From: Reticulitermes lucifugus
Taxonomy: Eukaryota; Arthropoda; Insecta; Blattodea; Rhinotermitidae
Reading direction: 5' to 3'
Assembly (NCBI GenBank): GCA_026260175.1
Contig: JAKCWW010005938.1
Span: forward strand, 990 to 33,209
DNA: 32,220 nucleotides
How positions within the stretch are numbered: the stretch's first letter is position 1; the number at the start of each line of letters is the position of its first letter. The position numbers and the translations under genes were made by a program. Positions 22,137 to 31,605 of the stretch are shown here, piece by piece. The notes under the pieces were generated by a model, which did not search any database, had not been told where the DNA came from, and worked only from the letters and a program-made list of their open reading frames with translations.

Positions 22137-25100
22137 GTTAGATATTTTTTTGTTAATTGACTACTTTATGAAATATTTCTTTATCTAACATTTAATTATG
22201 TGTAGTTCATAAGAAAACCTTGTTATTCTGAAAAATTGGACCCCAATAAGCCTAATTAATTGCTTTTTCAATCAATAAGCACTTCTGTTAAATTTTGCGT
22301 ATGTGTAATTTTAGATGCCATCTTCTGTAGGGAGTAGTCTTCCAGCTATCTTGTCAGAGAACCCAAAGGTTCAACATCTCTATTATCAAACCTTTCAGTT
22401 AAACTTATCCCTGAGCCAACTTAATCCACTTAAAAGCTTCATGACATAATTAGGGATGTGGCTTGATGTGTATGTCCAATACATTGTAATTTCTGTCATT
22501 TCAGAATGTGGTTCTAACCTTTTCAGGTTTGTGTGAGATGGTTCTGATGGTTGTGGTGTCTGTTAGTGTTTGTTTTCATATGTGTGCAGATACTGATGTT
22601 TCAGTTTTCTTCATTTCTTCCTGATAAATGTAGAGGTGAATAAACTGTGTACCTAATCCTCACCAATTGAAGTGTTGCAACAGAGCTGCACCTCTATGTT
22701 TAGGTTACTTTACCTATTTTACCTATTTTATAAAGAAACATAGACTTACTGTGTCAACATGCTGCACATATGCTCAAGTGCTCGTGCCTTGAAGTACCTT
22801 TTGAATCACTGATCAGTTCCAGTATCAACCCATCTTTGCGGATTTTAATTTTCTACCATCCTGACGACTTTGTGAGCTTTTTAAGCTAAAATGACATCAG
22901 TGCTCCTTCCACGAAAATGGCGAGATGGTAGATCAAGTTGGGCCATGACTGCTTTCTTCCACGTCCTTTTGTATTCATGGTGGAGTTGAGGTTGAGTGCC
23001 ATGCATTATTACCTTGACATTGGATGAAGATGGGTGACTAGCTTTTTTACTCCTGCCACTTGTCACTGATACACATGGGTAGGAAGCTAGGTGGGCTTCA
23101 TAGCTGTTCTAAGCATAGTGGCAAAGTGGAAAGTCCTTGCTGCTGCCAGGGATTGGTCTGTGGTCTTCCAGCTCAGTGTCAGCAATAGATTTCTGAAAAA
23201 TGTGTAACTTCTTTTAAGGTAATTTTTCTGTAAAATGTAAAATATGTGATGGCTGGGCAAAATCTCTGTTTGGCTTTGTGTATGGTGGTTGATGTTCTTT
23301 TGGTGCTGGGCAGTGAGATTTTGCATACAAGTTGATCACGAACGTAGCCACAACTCTTTCTGTATAATAGAAATTGCAGGTGTGGTGGTAATATGTATAT
23401 GGGTGGATTTAAAGTAATCATAATCTGTACTCATAAAAATTATGCACATAAATGTATCCCTATAATTTTAATGGGCTGCTAGATATTGTAACTACGTAAT
23501 TATTAATTGACAGTTTCAGCTAGCCTCTCCATATAGACTGAAGGATTTGATGGAAAGTAGGTATTGTTAATTTGCTACCGGAACTACAACTTACAAGCTT
23601 GTGATAAATGAATAATTCATGTTAGAACTGCATATGCAAATGCTATAAATAACTGAATTAACATCATATTTGTATGAAAACATTTGGTATGGTTTTTTTA
23701 CTTAAGTAATGACAGCAAATAAGTCTTTCGAATTTTTTGTTGATAATAGACCCTTTTTGCACAAATCACTGAATTTGTATCATTATATTTAATATTATCC
23801 ATGTTCTGTGCAGTAATCTAATTCACAGTATTTATTACAACAATTGTTATGCAGTTTTTGGAATAAATGTTGTGAATCGTATCATAATATTCATCAGCCT
23901 CTTAATGCTGGTATCTTCAAAAGTGAATATGGGATGTTAAGACCATAGGAACGAATTTTTAAATTGGTTTTGTGTCTGGTTTGCTGACCCTTCACACATA
24001 GACCAAGGTTTAATACTTTAACTGTAGGCCAACATGTAGAATTTCAGTGAAAAATTGTAATTGGTAAGAATTTGTTGCATTTTGGACTATATGAATGTAA
24101 TTCCTCTACCTTTTCCTGTTTTATCTTTTCATTTCTGACTACAATAACCTGTGCATCACATCTCCAATAACCACATCTTTCTTTATTACCAAAACACGTC
24201 TCTTCCAAGGCACAGTTACTAAAGGTTCATTTCTGTAACAGTTTCTGTTGTTTTTAGGTCTGTATGTTTTTTTATTTATGAGAGACATAGCTTTTTAATG
24301 TTTTTTACAAGTAGGCCTGTGTGGTGCTGGCCTGTAGCAGAACCCTCATCCTCGAGGGTCATGATTCTAATTCACATAGATTAACAAGGTTTCTATTATT
24401 CCTTGCATGTCCATTTATTTTAACGTTTGACACCCAACAGGTCCAATTTATTTTGGTTCACACACTCTGTGTTTCCACATCATCAAGGCTGAGGTGACGA
24501 CTAATAGAAATTTTCCAACATTTACACTGCCGAGAACCCAGTGTTCACCAGTCAAAAACAAACCACACTGCTCTCTCTTGCCTAGTTCTGGTCTGTCACA
24601 TATTAGTTTGTATCATACAGGTCTTCAGTGCCTGATGATGGAGACAAACGACTTTTTTTTTCCTCCTCATTTTGGTAGAGTGGATTGGCTCAGAAAACTT
24701 ACAGGCATTTTATAACTATGAGAACTAAATATTTGAGGGTGTGATACCTCATTATGTGCAGTTTAATTTTTTTTTTTCAAATTTAAGCTTTGGATCAGAA
24801 TGTAATGTTTCACATATTTGTCAAAGGACATGACAAGGGGTTAACTGCGGTTTTATTTTCCTTTGTGTACAGTAACTTGTGATTGCAATTTACTGCTGTC
24901 AAATTCTGCTTACTGTAACTAATAACTCATACTACTACAGAATAGAACATGGAAATACAATAAAAACAATCAGCACTAATAGTATTTTGTGCTAGTTTGG
25001 TGTTGCTGAAATAGACGTTCCTGTGGAGCATACTTATTCTTGAAGCATGTTATTTGTGATTTTTCACGCCTTATCACCCTTGATATTGATTATTGCGGAT

Positions 25101-26014
25101 ACAGATTTCTTGCTGCAGTGTTATTCAGAATAATTTTTTAGGCCATCATATACAGTATACAATATTGAAAAACCGTTCAGATTACTGTTTTCCAATATAG
25201 TTTGGCCATGGAACCTTTTCACACTCAAAAAGTGTTTATGGAACTCATAAGTAAGGGAGTAATAAAAGGTTACATTTTTAGATACAAGACATCACATTAC
25301 TATCTTGAAGTACAACAATTGTAGATACGAAGATGTACTGCGTTATACATGAAATTGCAACAGTGCAGTACAGTACTGATTAGTGACTTGTGATGCAATT
25401 ATCCTCACATCCTGAACAAGCTGCTGTTGTAGTATAGAGTAGGAACTCTGTTGAATGTCTATTGCATCATAAGAGTGTGGCTCCATAACAAAGAAAAAAA
25501 ATTCATCTTCAGAATAGTTATTTTATTTAATGTAGTATTGCAACAATTTAGACATTAAAATGAAAAGTATTTGAAGGGAAGTTTAATAACAACAACAATG
25601 ACAACAACAATAAAATTTGCATTTTTTATATTGCAGTGGAATTTTCTTGTGTGTTCTGCTGAATACCTTTTGGGAGATGCTGGTTCAGATAAGAGTTTTA
25701 GATCTTAATAAGATGTTCATTAGGACGTACGTAATTTTGTTATCATAACACATTTTGAGACACTCGACGAAACTTGATTTATGGTATAGAGGTTATGTTG
25801 GATTAATATGAACCAAAATTAAATTGGCATGGCAGTTTTTAGTGTACATTTAGTAGTTAGGAGCTACAACATGTGGACACAACAGCAGATGAACACAACC
25901 TCCTCACTATGCATGCATTTCATGCAAGATATGTATAAAAAAGGAGACTACTTTGTAACAACTTTTCTCAAAGTCAATTCCACAACATACATTCTTTCTC
26001 AAATATTCTTCCAG
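22137..26014 (+). other. Intron
   Basis: 3878 bp, gttaga to attcttccag. Contains repeat copy 3 at about 22890-22985 and simple repeats near 25585-25615. Minus-strand ORFs at 23087-23421 overlap in two frames and show no family resemblance. The 24460-24655 area has short degraded repeat-like strings that I could not assign. Confidence 0.6.
22890..22985 (-). repeat. Dispersed repeat, copy 3 (ERIWKE family), inverted
   Basis: On the minus strand the translation is HHEYKRTWKKAVMAQLDLPS and then RHFRGRSTD. This matches ERIWKEVVMAYYKELL of copy 1 in spacing (W-K-K/E-x-V-M-A). It lies antisense to the host gene, unlike copies 1 and 2. Confidence 0.6.
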
Positions 26015-26208
26015 ATTCTGTAACACTGGATCTTGAACCAATTTTTGTTAAACCAAGAGCTTTGGTGCCTGGGGCAACTCTCTCCCCAGTTTTCTTATCA
26101 GAAGGACATCGTACATTTTGGAACCCAATCAGCTACCTGGGTGGACCACGACTGCTGTCACACAACATGACACGTGCTAGCAAGGAGTCTGTGCTTTCTG
26201 TTGACTGA
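26015..26208 (+). CDS. Last exon: long-form C-terminus
   Basis: Acceptor attcttccag. With the leftover G of the previous exon the frame reads DSVTLDLEPIFVKPRALVPG, then ATLSPVFLSEGHRTFWNPISYLGGPRLLSHNMTRASKESVLSVD and TGA at 26206-26208. It is proline/serine rich and ends in SVLSVD. No standard class I PDZ-binding end (S/T-x-hydrophobic) is present. The clean open frame and matching phase support it. Confidence 0.8.
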
Positions 26209-28754
26209 AGTACATCCTGTGTGAGACTGGGGTCATCAGCTGCAAAACTCATGGGTATGGTATTGTGTCCACCATTCTGGACAATTCTTGGTAGCTGTAG
26301 GAGCAATTTACATGATCGAGTTGGGAGACTTACAGGGGTGGAAAGAGCATATTATACAGTAAACGTAATACCATAGCTGCACTGTTGAGTTGCCGGTGTA
26401 CAGTAGGGTGATCTTTTGTACCTCTGAAGCTGGGCAGAATCACATAAGTTACCTTTTCAGTCTTAAGTCTGCATGTTTCTGACATTGATGTGTTACAGTA
26501 AATCTGACTGTTATTTTGGACATTTTACACCTTTTTGTGTTTGAGAAAACTCAAGCTGCTGGACAATGCATGAAATAGTGCCATGTTTACCTTTTTACTC
26601 TCTATCTCAGTGTATTTCCAACCTTGGACTGTGAAGTAATTGCTTACACATTAATCTATGTGATGGTGGGCTATTTCTGTCAGTATGATACTGATAGTTT
26701 ATTGGGTAATTAACTTTAACTCTTAGAATTAATTGTTATTTAGTTAGTACTTATATTCTTTTCAGAATTTCAAATGATGCATTTAATTGTAACAACAACA
26801 AATTCAAGAGAGGGGCGCCCACTATCTGTAAATGATATGTTGATGCTTTGTGTTGGAATTATTTCCCCAAAACTATAAAAAAAGTCTTTAAATTTCTTAC
26901 AGGCCTATTAACAAATGTGTGTTTTGATGTGAGCATTACTCAAAATTATGTTTTCATGTACCTAAAGGGGATGCATGTTTAACAAGGTGGTTTAGCATGA
27001 GTATTATAAAGTCTTTTGAGTGACCATTGTATGATTTGGCACGTGAGTTGGTTGGGAGCTACCACTCGAACTTCTTATTGAATGTTGGTCACTAAACCTT
27101 ACGCAAACCCTTGTAACCTAACCTCAATGAGAGTGAAGGGTGATAAGAATTTGGGCTCAGGGACATGTACCATTGGAGTAATGAACAGTATTTCAGGCTG
27201 TGCTACAATGCAGTGTATTTTATACACAACCTATCTTAATGCCAGTGCTTCTGTCCATTACATAATTGCCACTGAACTTGAACAAATTGCTTGGTAATTC
27301 CAGTCTTCAGACATAAAAGAACTGAATTATGTCTATCCTTTGTAATGTCCCAGAATTCTGTAACGCCAGTTTCAAACATGTAGTTCCTTTTAACCTGAAT
27401 AACATGTTTATTTGTTCTTGTCATTAGAAACTTCTTGAAATTGCTACATTTCAACAAGGTGTATTACCAGACTTTTTCTGGTGGTATGCAGTGGTTGTTA
27501 TACATAGCAGTGTGGTAAGAGTGATTTTGTTGGTACTGTGGCTTCAAATGGGCCTACTGTGCCACCCGTGATGACAGATGATTATGGACCATTGTTGGGA
27601 TAATTAATAGGGGAAAACCAAAGTGCTCAGAGAAAAACCTGCCGCTGTGCCATTCTGTTTACCACAGATCCTACGTGGACTACCCTGGGAGTCAGGCCAT
27701 GTTGAGGTACTGGTGACAGACTGCCTGAGCTATAGCAAGCCTGTGGTGACTTGCATTGGTAACTTGGTCATAACATTCACAGAAGATACAGCAGATATAT
27801 ATGGAAAGGTTCTTGAGTTATTTGGTTATGTGCATTTGGAAGTCAGCAAAACTCAGAATTTTCCACAGTATTTACCATGTTGTGTGTGAAACTTTAAAGG
27901 TTCTTGTTGATAAAACCAAATTCTCAGGTATTTTATGTGCTGCTGTATTTCATCCCTGTTAGTTTTTTGTACAAATGTATTTTTTGTTCTTCTGATTGGA
28001 TTTTGTGACAACGTGTATATTTTGTATGAAGTGGCATTGAAGGAAATCAGCCAGTGTCTTTCAAAGCTCATATTTCAGAGCACAGACATATATGAGAATA
28101 TGGTGCTCCAGAATGCTGTGTACAGTGATTGACATATGAGGGTGGGTGTGGTATTTGATACAGACTGTTCATTTTGTCTCTGCTGGCCTAACTGACCTTA
28201 CAGAATGAGACATTTGTATTGAAGTTAGAAGACTTCATGACTCATCAGTTTGACTGCTGCTTTATTTGTTGTGTAGTGTGTACATCAAGCAAAGTGAATG
28301 CTGCTATTTGTATCGGTGATTAAGTGCTTGTAATATGTTTCATTGTCTTCCTTTAGGTATAGTAAAGATTTCCACAGTTTTAAATGATATGGATGATCTC
28401 AAAGCAATACAGAAACGCTAAACTGGGATGTTGGTTCAAACTTACATTGGAAGAGAAAGTATATATCTAACCACAGTCAGTCTCACAAACCAAGTTGAAA
28501 TTGGATGTTTTCAATGTAGCCACTAACAGGTTGCATTCCATACATGTCAGACTTGGTAGTGAATCTTATAAGAACTGTGGCTGTCTGATGTATGCCTGTA
28601 ACTTAAACATATTACCCATCTGGGTAATTAAAAGAGCTGTGAATTCCTCACAGAGTCTAATTCCAATGAAATTGCTCTGCCATGTATGCACTTTTGGAAT
28701 TACCCTCTGGGCATCACACCACTTCCAGGAATAAAGACTATACAACCTATGATC
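26209..28754 (+). other. Probable 3' UTR and downstream flank
   Basis: The first canonical AATAAA after the stop is at 28730-28735, giving a possible 3' UTR of about 2.5 kb. An open stretch at 27668-27889 follows a ttaccacag acceptor-like site and reads ILRGLPWESGHVEVLVTDCL onward, but it has no family match I can name. Otherwise featureless. Confidence 0.4.
28730..28735 (+). terminator. Candidate polyadenylation signal AATAAA
   Basis: First canonical hexamer downstream of the long-form stop codon. It is about 25 bp from the LINE tail, so it may belong to flanking sequence. Whether it is used cannot be told from sequence. Confidence 0.3.
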
Positions 28755-29640
28755 TCTTTATATTTACTTTTTTATTTACTCCTCATACATTCCATAGAAA
28801 GCAAAAACAACTAGTTGGATATAGAACACATCAAGAAAACACACACACACACACACTTATGACAATATACAACAAAAAGCAGGTACATATAATGGAGTCC
28901 ACATATAGTTGGTTCCAAGTCCGAAATAATAAAATCACCATGAATCTTAGATGTACAGAATACACATTACTAGACAATTTTATAAAACAATGAGTAAAAA
29001 CTTTAAAAGACATTAATCAGTGTTTCAGTAATAGACATACATCGCCGTAAATAGCTCATTGTACATAACATGTTTTTACAGTGGCATTAGTGTAGTAATA
29101 ATCAATTGAAAATATATTGAAATGATATATAAAAGAAGAAAAAAAAAGTATTTCAAAATGATTCATTATACATGAAAAGGAATGTTTTCAAGGGAATAAA
29201 TAAAATAAATGAGTCAGAAAATAGTGTCAATATTAATAAACATTAAAAAACATTAAAATTGATGACATAAATGAATATTAAGAATATTAAGAATGTAACC
29301 CATACAGTCAGTTTATAACATTGATGTAAACAGTTTAATAGTGTTAAAAAGCTTTATTATGATTTGAATGAAAATATTCGTCTAAAGAGTAAAAGGAGTA
29401 AATGTGTAGAAAATTTTTCAAGGTTGATTTAAATTGCTTGGGATTGTCAGACACAGTCTTATTGTATGAAGGAAGATTATTAAAGACCTTAATACCTAAG
29501 TAGTAAACGCCTTTTTTATATTTTGTGAAAATGGTAAGGGATGGTGGAGATTATAATGTTGTCCAATGTTCATGCTATGAACCTCCGAATTTAAGAACAG
29601 TTATATGTGTATATTTTGAGTGTTGTTGGCTAATGTACGA
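28755..29640 (-). mobile_element. LINE, 5'-truncated 3' end (jockey-like)
   Basis: Minus strand. The frame reads KKGVYYLGIKVFNNLPSYNK, then TVSDNPKQFKSTLKNFLHIY and SFYSLDEYFHSNHNKAF, with a stop at 29344-29346. 'KGVYYxGIKxFNxLP...FKxxLKxFLxxxSFYSxDE(Y/F)F' is the C-terminus of jockey/CR1-type LINE polyproteins. The upstream part is frameshifted (NIGQHYNLHHP in another frame). The 3' UTR of about 0.6 kb ends near 28755, with an antisense AATAAA at 28771-28776. It is 5' truncated and dead. Confidence 0.8.
28839..28857. repeat. (AC)n microsatellite
   Basis: Short dinucleotide run within the 3' UTR of the antisense LINE. Confidence 0.9.
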
Positions 29641-30345
29641 CTGATGTTTAGTACATAAGGTTCCCTAGGTCATAAATATTAAATGAGAAGTCATTACAAC
29701 TTTAAATATAGTCAGGAGCAGACCAAGAATTTTTGACTGGGGTGGAGGGGGATGCTGACCATGAGGCTATATATAATTTATGTTTGATTTTAAAAACTGT
29801 GGTATAAAAATAATTTCATAAATATTTTTGACTGACATAACACTATTTGCAACTGCATTTATACACGTATAAATATAACTACATGCTCTATCACTCACTC
29901 ACCTAATTTAAATCAGAGGTCTAATCTTCCTGTTTTTTTAAGTTTACCTAAGACTTCCTAAGTTTTTTATTTTATATTTCAAAATTCCAGTTTACTTGTC
30001 ATCAGCTGATTTCAGTGACTGAGTTTGGCTGAAGGGCAAATCACGTAAAACCATTGACATCATTGTGTCTACAAAGTCTATGTCTTTTTAAAATTTCGAT
30101 TTAGGGGTGGAGGCTGCAGCCCAGCAGCCCCCCCCCCCCTGGGTGCGTGCCTGTATTTTATGCATTTATTCCACTGAAGTATCATTATTTTTCAACATAA
30201 TCCCCGAAAACTTGTATGCATTTGTGACGTTAGAAACTCGGCTGTTGCGTTCGCAACAATTCACGAACAACATTTCTCACTTCCTCATTACTGTGGAATT
30301 AGCGACCTCCCAGTTTTTGCTTCAGCAGCCCAAACAATCTTTTAC
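29641..30345 (-). pseudogene. Mariner-like transposase C-terminus, inverted arm
   Basis: Minus strand from about 30345 down. Translation gives RLFGLLKQKLGGR, a stop, FHSNEEVRNVVRELLRTQQPSF, another stop, RHKCIQVFGDYVEK, and a stop at 30185-30187. 'FGPLKxHLGG...FY..GI..L..RWxKCIxxxGDYVEK' is the C-terminal signature of Tc1/mariner-family transposases. Stops and a missing block after PSF show decay. The 3' flank (29641-29712) is separated from the coding part by the element at 29713-30153. Confidence 0.75.
29713..30153. mobile_element. hAT-like non-autonomous element
   Basis: The element begins CAGGAGCAGACCAAGAAT and ends CCCTGGGTGCGTGCCTG; the reverse complement of the end (CAGGCACGCACCCAGGG) shows it is an imperfect terminal inverted repeat with a hAT-type CAG start. 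Sub-terminal GGGTGGAGG blocks occur at both ends (29740-29748, 30106-30114). No transposase. The element interrupts the 3' part of the minus-strand mariner copy. No clear 8-bp duplication was found. Confidence 0.6.
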
Positions 30346-30580
30346 GACGTGTGATCCTTCGGCACGACAATTCAACCCCAAAGAGTACACAGCGAGCACT
30401 GGTGTTAACCTTGATTTCAGGCTTCCTCCGCGGACTCTTGACCTTTGAAGATAGGACCGATGCGTTGTCCCGAAACGTCGGTAAATAATTACCACACGAC
30501 GCCGCGTAATATCCCAGAAGAGCGGAGAGCACTGATGTTGTTTCAGTCTCTTCACTGGGAACTTACGGACAATCCATTCT
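30346..30580 (+). repeat. Hammerhead-like terminal repeat between inverted mariner arms
   Basis: The core is TTGAAGA (30445-30451), T, an extra A, GGAC/GTCC hairpin stem (30454-30457 with 30467-30470), C, then GAAAC (30472-30476) and GTCGGTAA. The reverse strand reads LGYYAASCGNYLPTFRDN, a string I recall from many predicted proteins of termite and cockroach repeats. It aligns to the copy at 31510-31600, including CCCAGAAGA at the end. Box 1 has T for the first C. Confidence 0.55.
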
Positions 30581-30850
30581 ATTGTTTAGGCCGCTAAACA
30601 ACATTTGGGAGGTCACCGGTTTCACAATAATGACGACGTGGAAATGGCTTTTCATGAATGGTTGCGAATGCAAGAGCCCGATTTCTACTGCGACGGAATT
30701 TTTAGACTCGTGCCAAGAGGGGGAAAATTCATCAGTGTACTCGCGAATTACTTTGAGAAATAATGATACTTAATGGGCATAAATGAGGTACGTTTAACGT
30801 TGTAATGACTTCTCATTTGATTTCTATGCCCTAGGAAATCCTACTTGTTA
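30581..30850 (+). pseudogene. Mariner-like transposase C-terminus, plus arm
   Basis: A 57-codon frame from 30590, without its own ATG, reads AAKQHLGGHRFHNNDDVEMA, FHEWLRMQEPDFYCDGIFRL and VPRGGKFISVLANYFEK, with a stop at 30761-30763. Just upstream the match continues in another frame (FRPL), so a frameshift is present. 'HEWL...PDFY.DGI.(R/K)LV.RW.K' and the terminal Y(F/V)EK are mariner signatures; the usual W is G here. The 3' flank to about 30850 is shared with the inverted copy. Confidence 0.8.
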
Positions 30851-30961
30851 AACAGCCTTCGTAATATCAGGTTTATCATCATCATCATCGTCATACACAT
30901 TCCGTGCTTCACAGCAGTTTTGCTGGTTCTCAAAAGAGTGTGGGTCTCACTGAGCAAGCAC

Positions 30962-31000
<39 letters not shown>
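30962..31000. repeat. (TTA)n microsatellite
   Basis: Thirteen TTA units followed by degenerate TCA/GCA triplets to about 31030. The ORFs here (leucine or isoleucine runs) are simple-repeat artefacts. Confidence 0.95.
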
Positions 31001-31001
<1 letters not shown>

Positions 31002-31202
31002 CGTCATTATCATCAGCAGCAACAGCAGTAACTTTGAGTTCCTCTCAGTGGCACGAATTGTTTTTAAAAGTCAGTTCTGTACACTCACAATATCACAGAA
31101 ATACAGTAACTACATTTATATCGTAGTTTTGGTATATGTTAGTACAAGAAATGCCCAAAAGGTTACGTATAAACAAATGAACAAGACAGCAACTCTTTCC
31201 AC

Positions 31203-31500
31203 AAGTTGTTATTAGACCCCGTGTAGGCTGTCAGTAGGGGACATGCAGTAACATTGCGTGTGTGTGTGTTTGTCAATTGGGAACTAGTGGTGAAAGTTAT
31301 CTGCACAAATGTTGGGCACATTTGTTATTATTGTAGCACGAGTTCATAATTCATGTTTCCGTAACTTGTTACTAGATGCTGTGCAGACAGTCAGTACGGG
31401 ACATGCAGTGACATTGTGTGTGTGTGTGTGTCTGTGACTGTGTCTGTCTGTCAGCCTAAGCTATCTGCACAAGTGCTGGACACGTTTGCTGTTATGTTTT
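31203..31500. repeat. Diverged tandem duplication, unit about 160 bp
   Basis: 31203-31342 and 31363-31500 align: AAGTTGTTATTAGA versus AACTTGTTACTAGA, CAGTAnGGGACATGCAGT in both, a (GT)n tract in both, then TATCTGCACAA and TGGGCACATTTG versus TGGACACGTTTG. No coding content. The GT tract differs in length between the copies. Confidence 0.8.
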
Positions 31501-31509
31501 GTGTAAGTT

Positions 31510-31605
31510 CTTTCCTCGGACTAACCTTAAGATGAAGGCAGCAAGCTTCTCCAAAACATTGGTACCTACGTAACACTCTACAGGCCGTCGGTGTCCCAGA
31601 AGACT
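31510..31605 (+). repeat. Degraded hammerhead-like terminal repeat copy
   Basis: CTTAAGA (31526-31532), T, GAAG/CTTC hairpin stem (31534-31537 with 31546-31549), then AAAAC (31553-31557), ATTGGTA, and the closing TCCCAGAAGA. The layout matches the copy at 30445-30476. Both core boxes carry substitutions, so no activity is expected. Confidence 0.5.

Larger units (their letters stand above)
915..26208 (+). other. axo: Partial gene: neurexin-superfamily membrane protein (axotactin-like), 3' part
   Basis: Fifteen exons with GT-AG borders join without a frame break: their 2378 nt, less the 2 nt finishing an upstream codon, make 791 codons plus stop. Domain order is LamG, EGF, LamG, juxtamembrane stalk, one membrane helix, then a hydrophilic tail of about 230 residues in the long form. 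LamG/EGF/LamG next to a membrane helix is typical of the neurexin/Caspr/axotactin superfamily, which acts in neuron-glia and synaptic adhesion. Axotactin is a glia-derived neurexin-related protein in Drosophila. The family call is solid; the choice of axotactin over neurexin-IV/Caspr is inference from the long tail and overall look. The signal peptide and N-terminal domains lie off the left edge. Confidence 0.55.

Noticed and set aside
24310-24375. tRNA-like segment with GATTCTAATTC as a B box
   Set aside because: The B box is poor, no A box at proper spacing and no cloverleaf could be drawn; at most a SINE fossil.
24460-24655. Pair of inverted CTGATGATGG-like strings that could be another hammerhead-type palindrome
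   Set aside because: The intervening sequence is not self-complementary and the GAAAC box is broken (GACAAAC); too degraded to claim.
30299-30555. Two overlapping 77-codon minus-strand ORFs
   Set aside because: They run through the hammerhead-like repeat into the mariner remnant; both are repeat translations.
30845-31215. Leucine/isoleucine-rich ORFs of about 100 codons
   Set aside because: Product of the (TTA)n microsatellite read in two frames.
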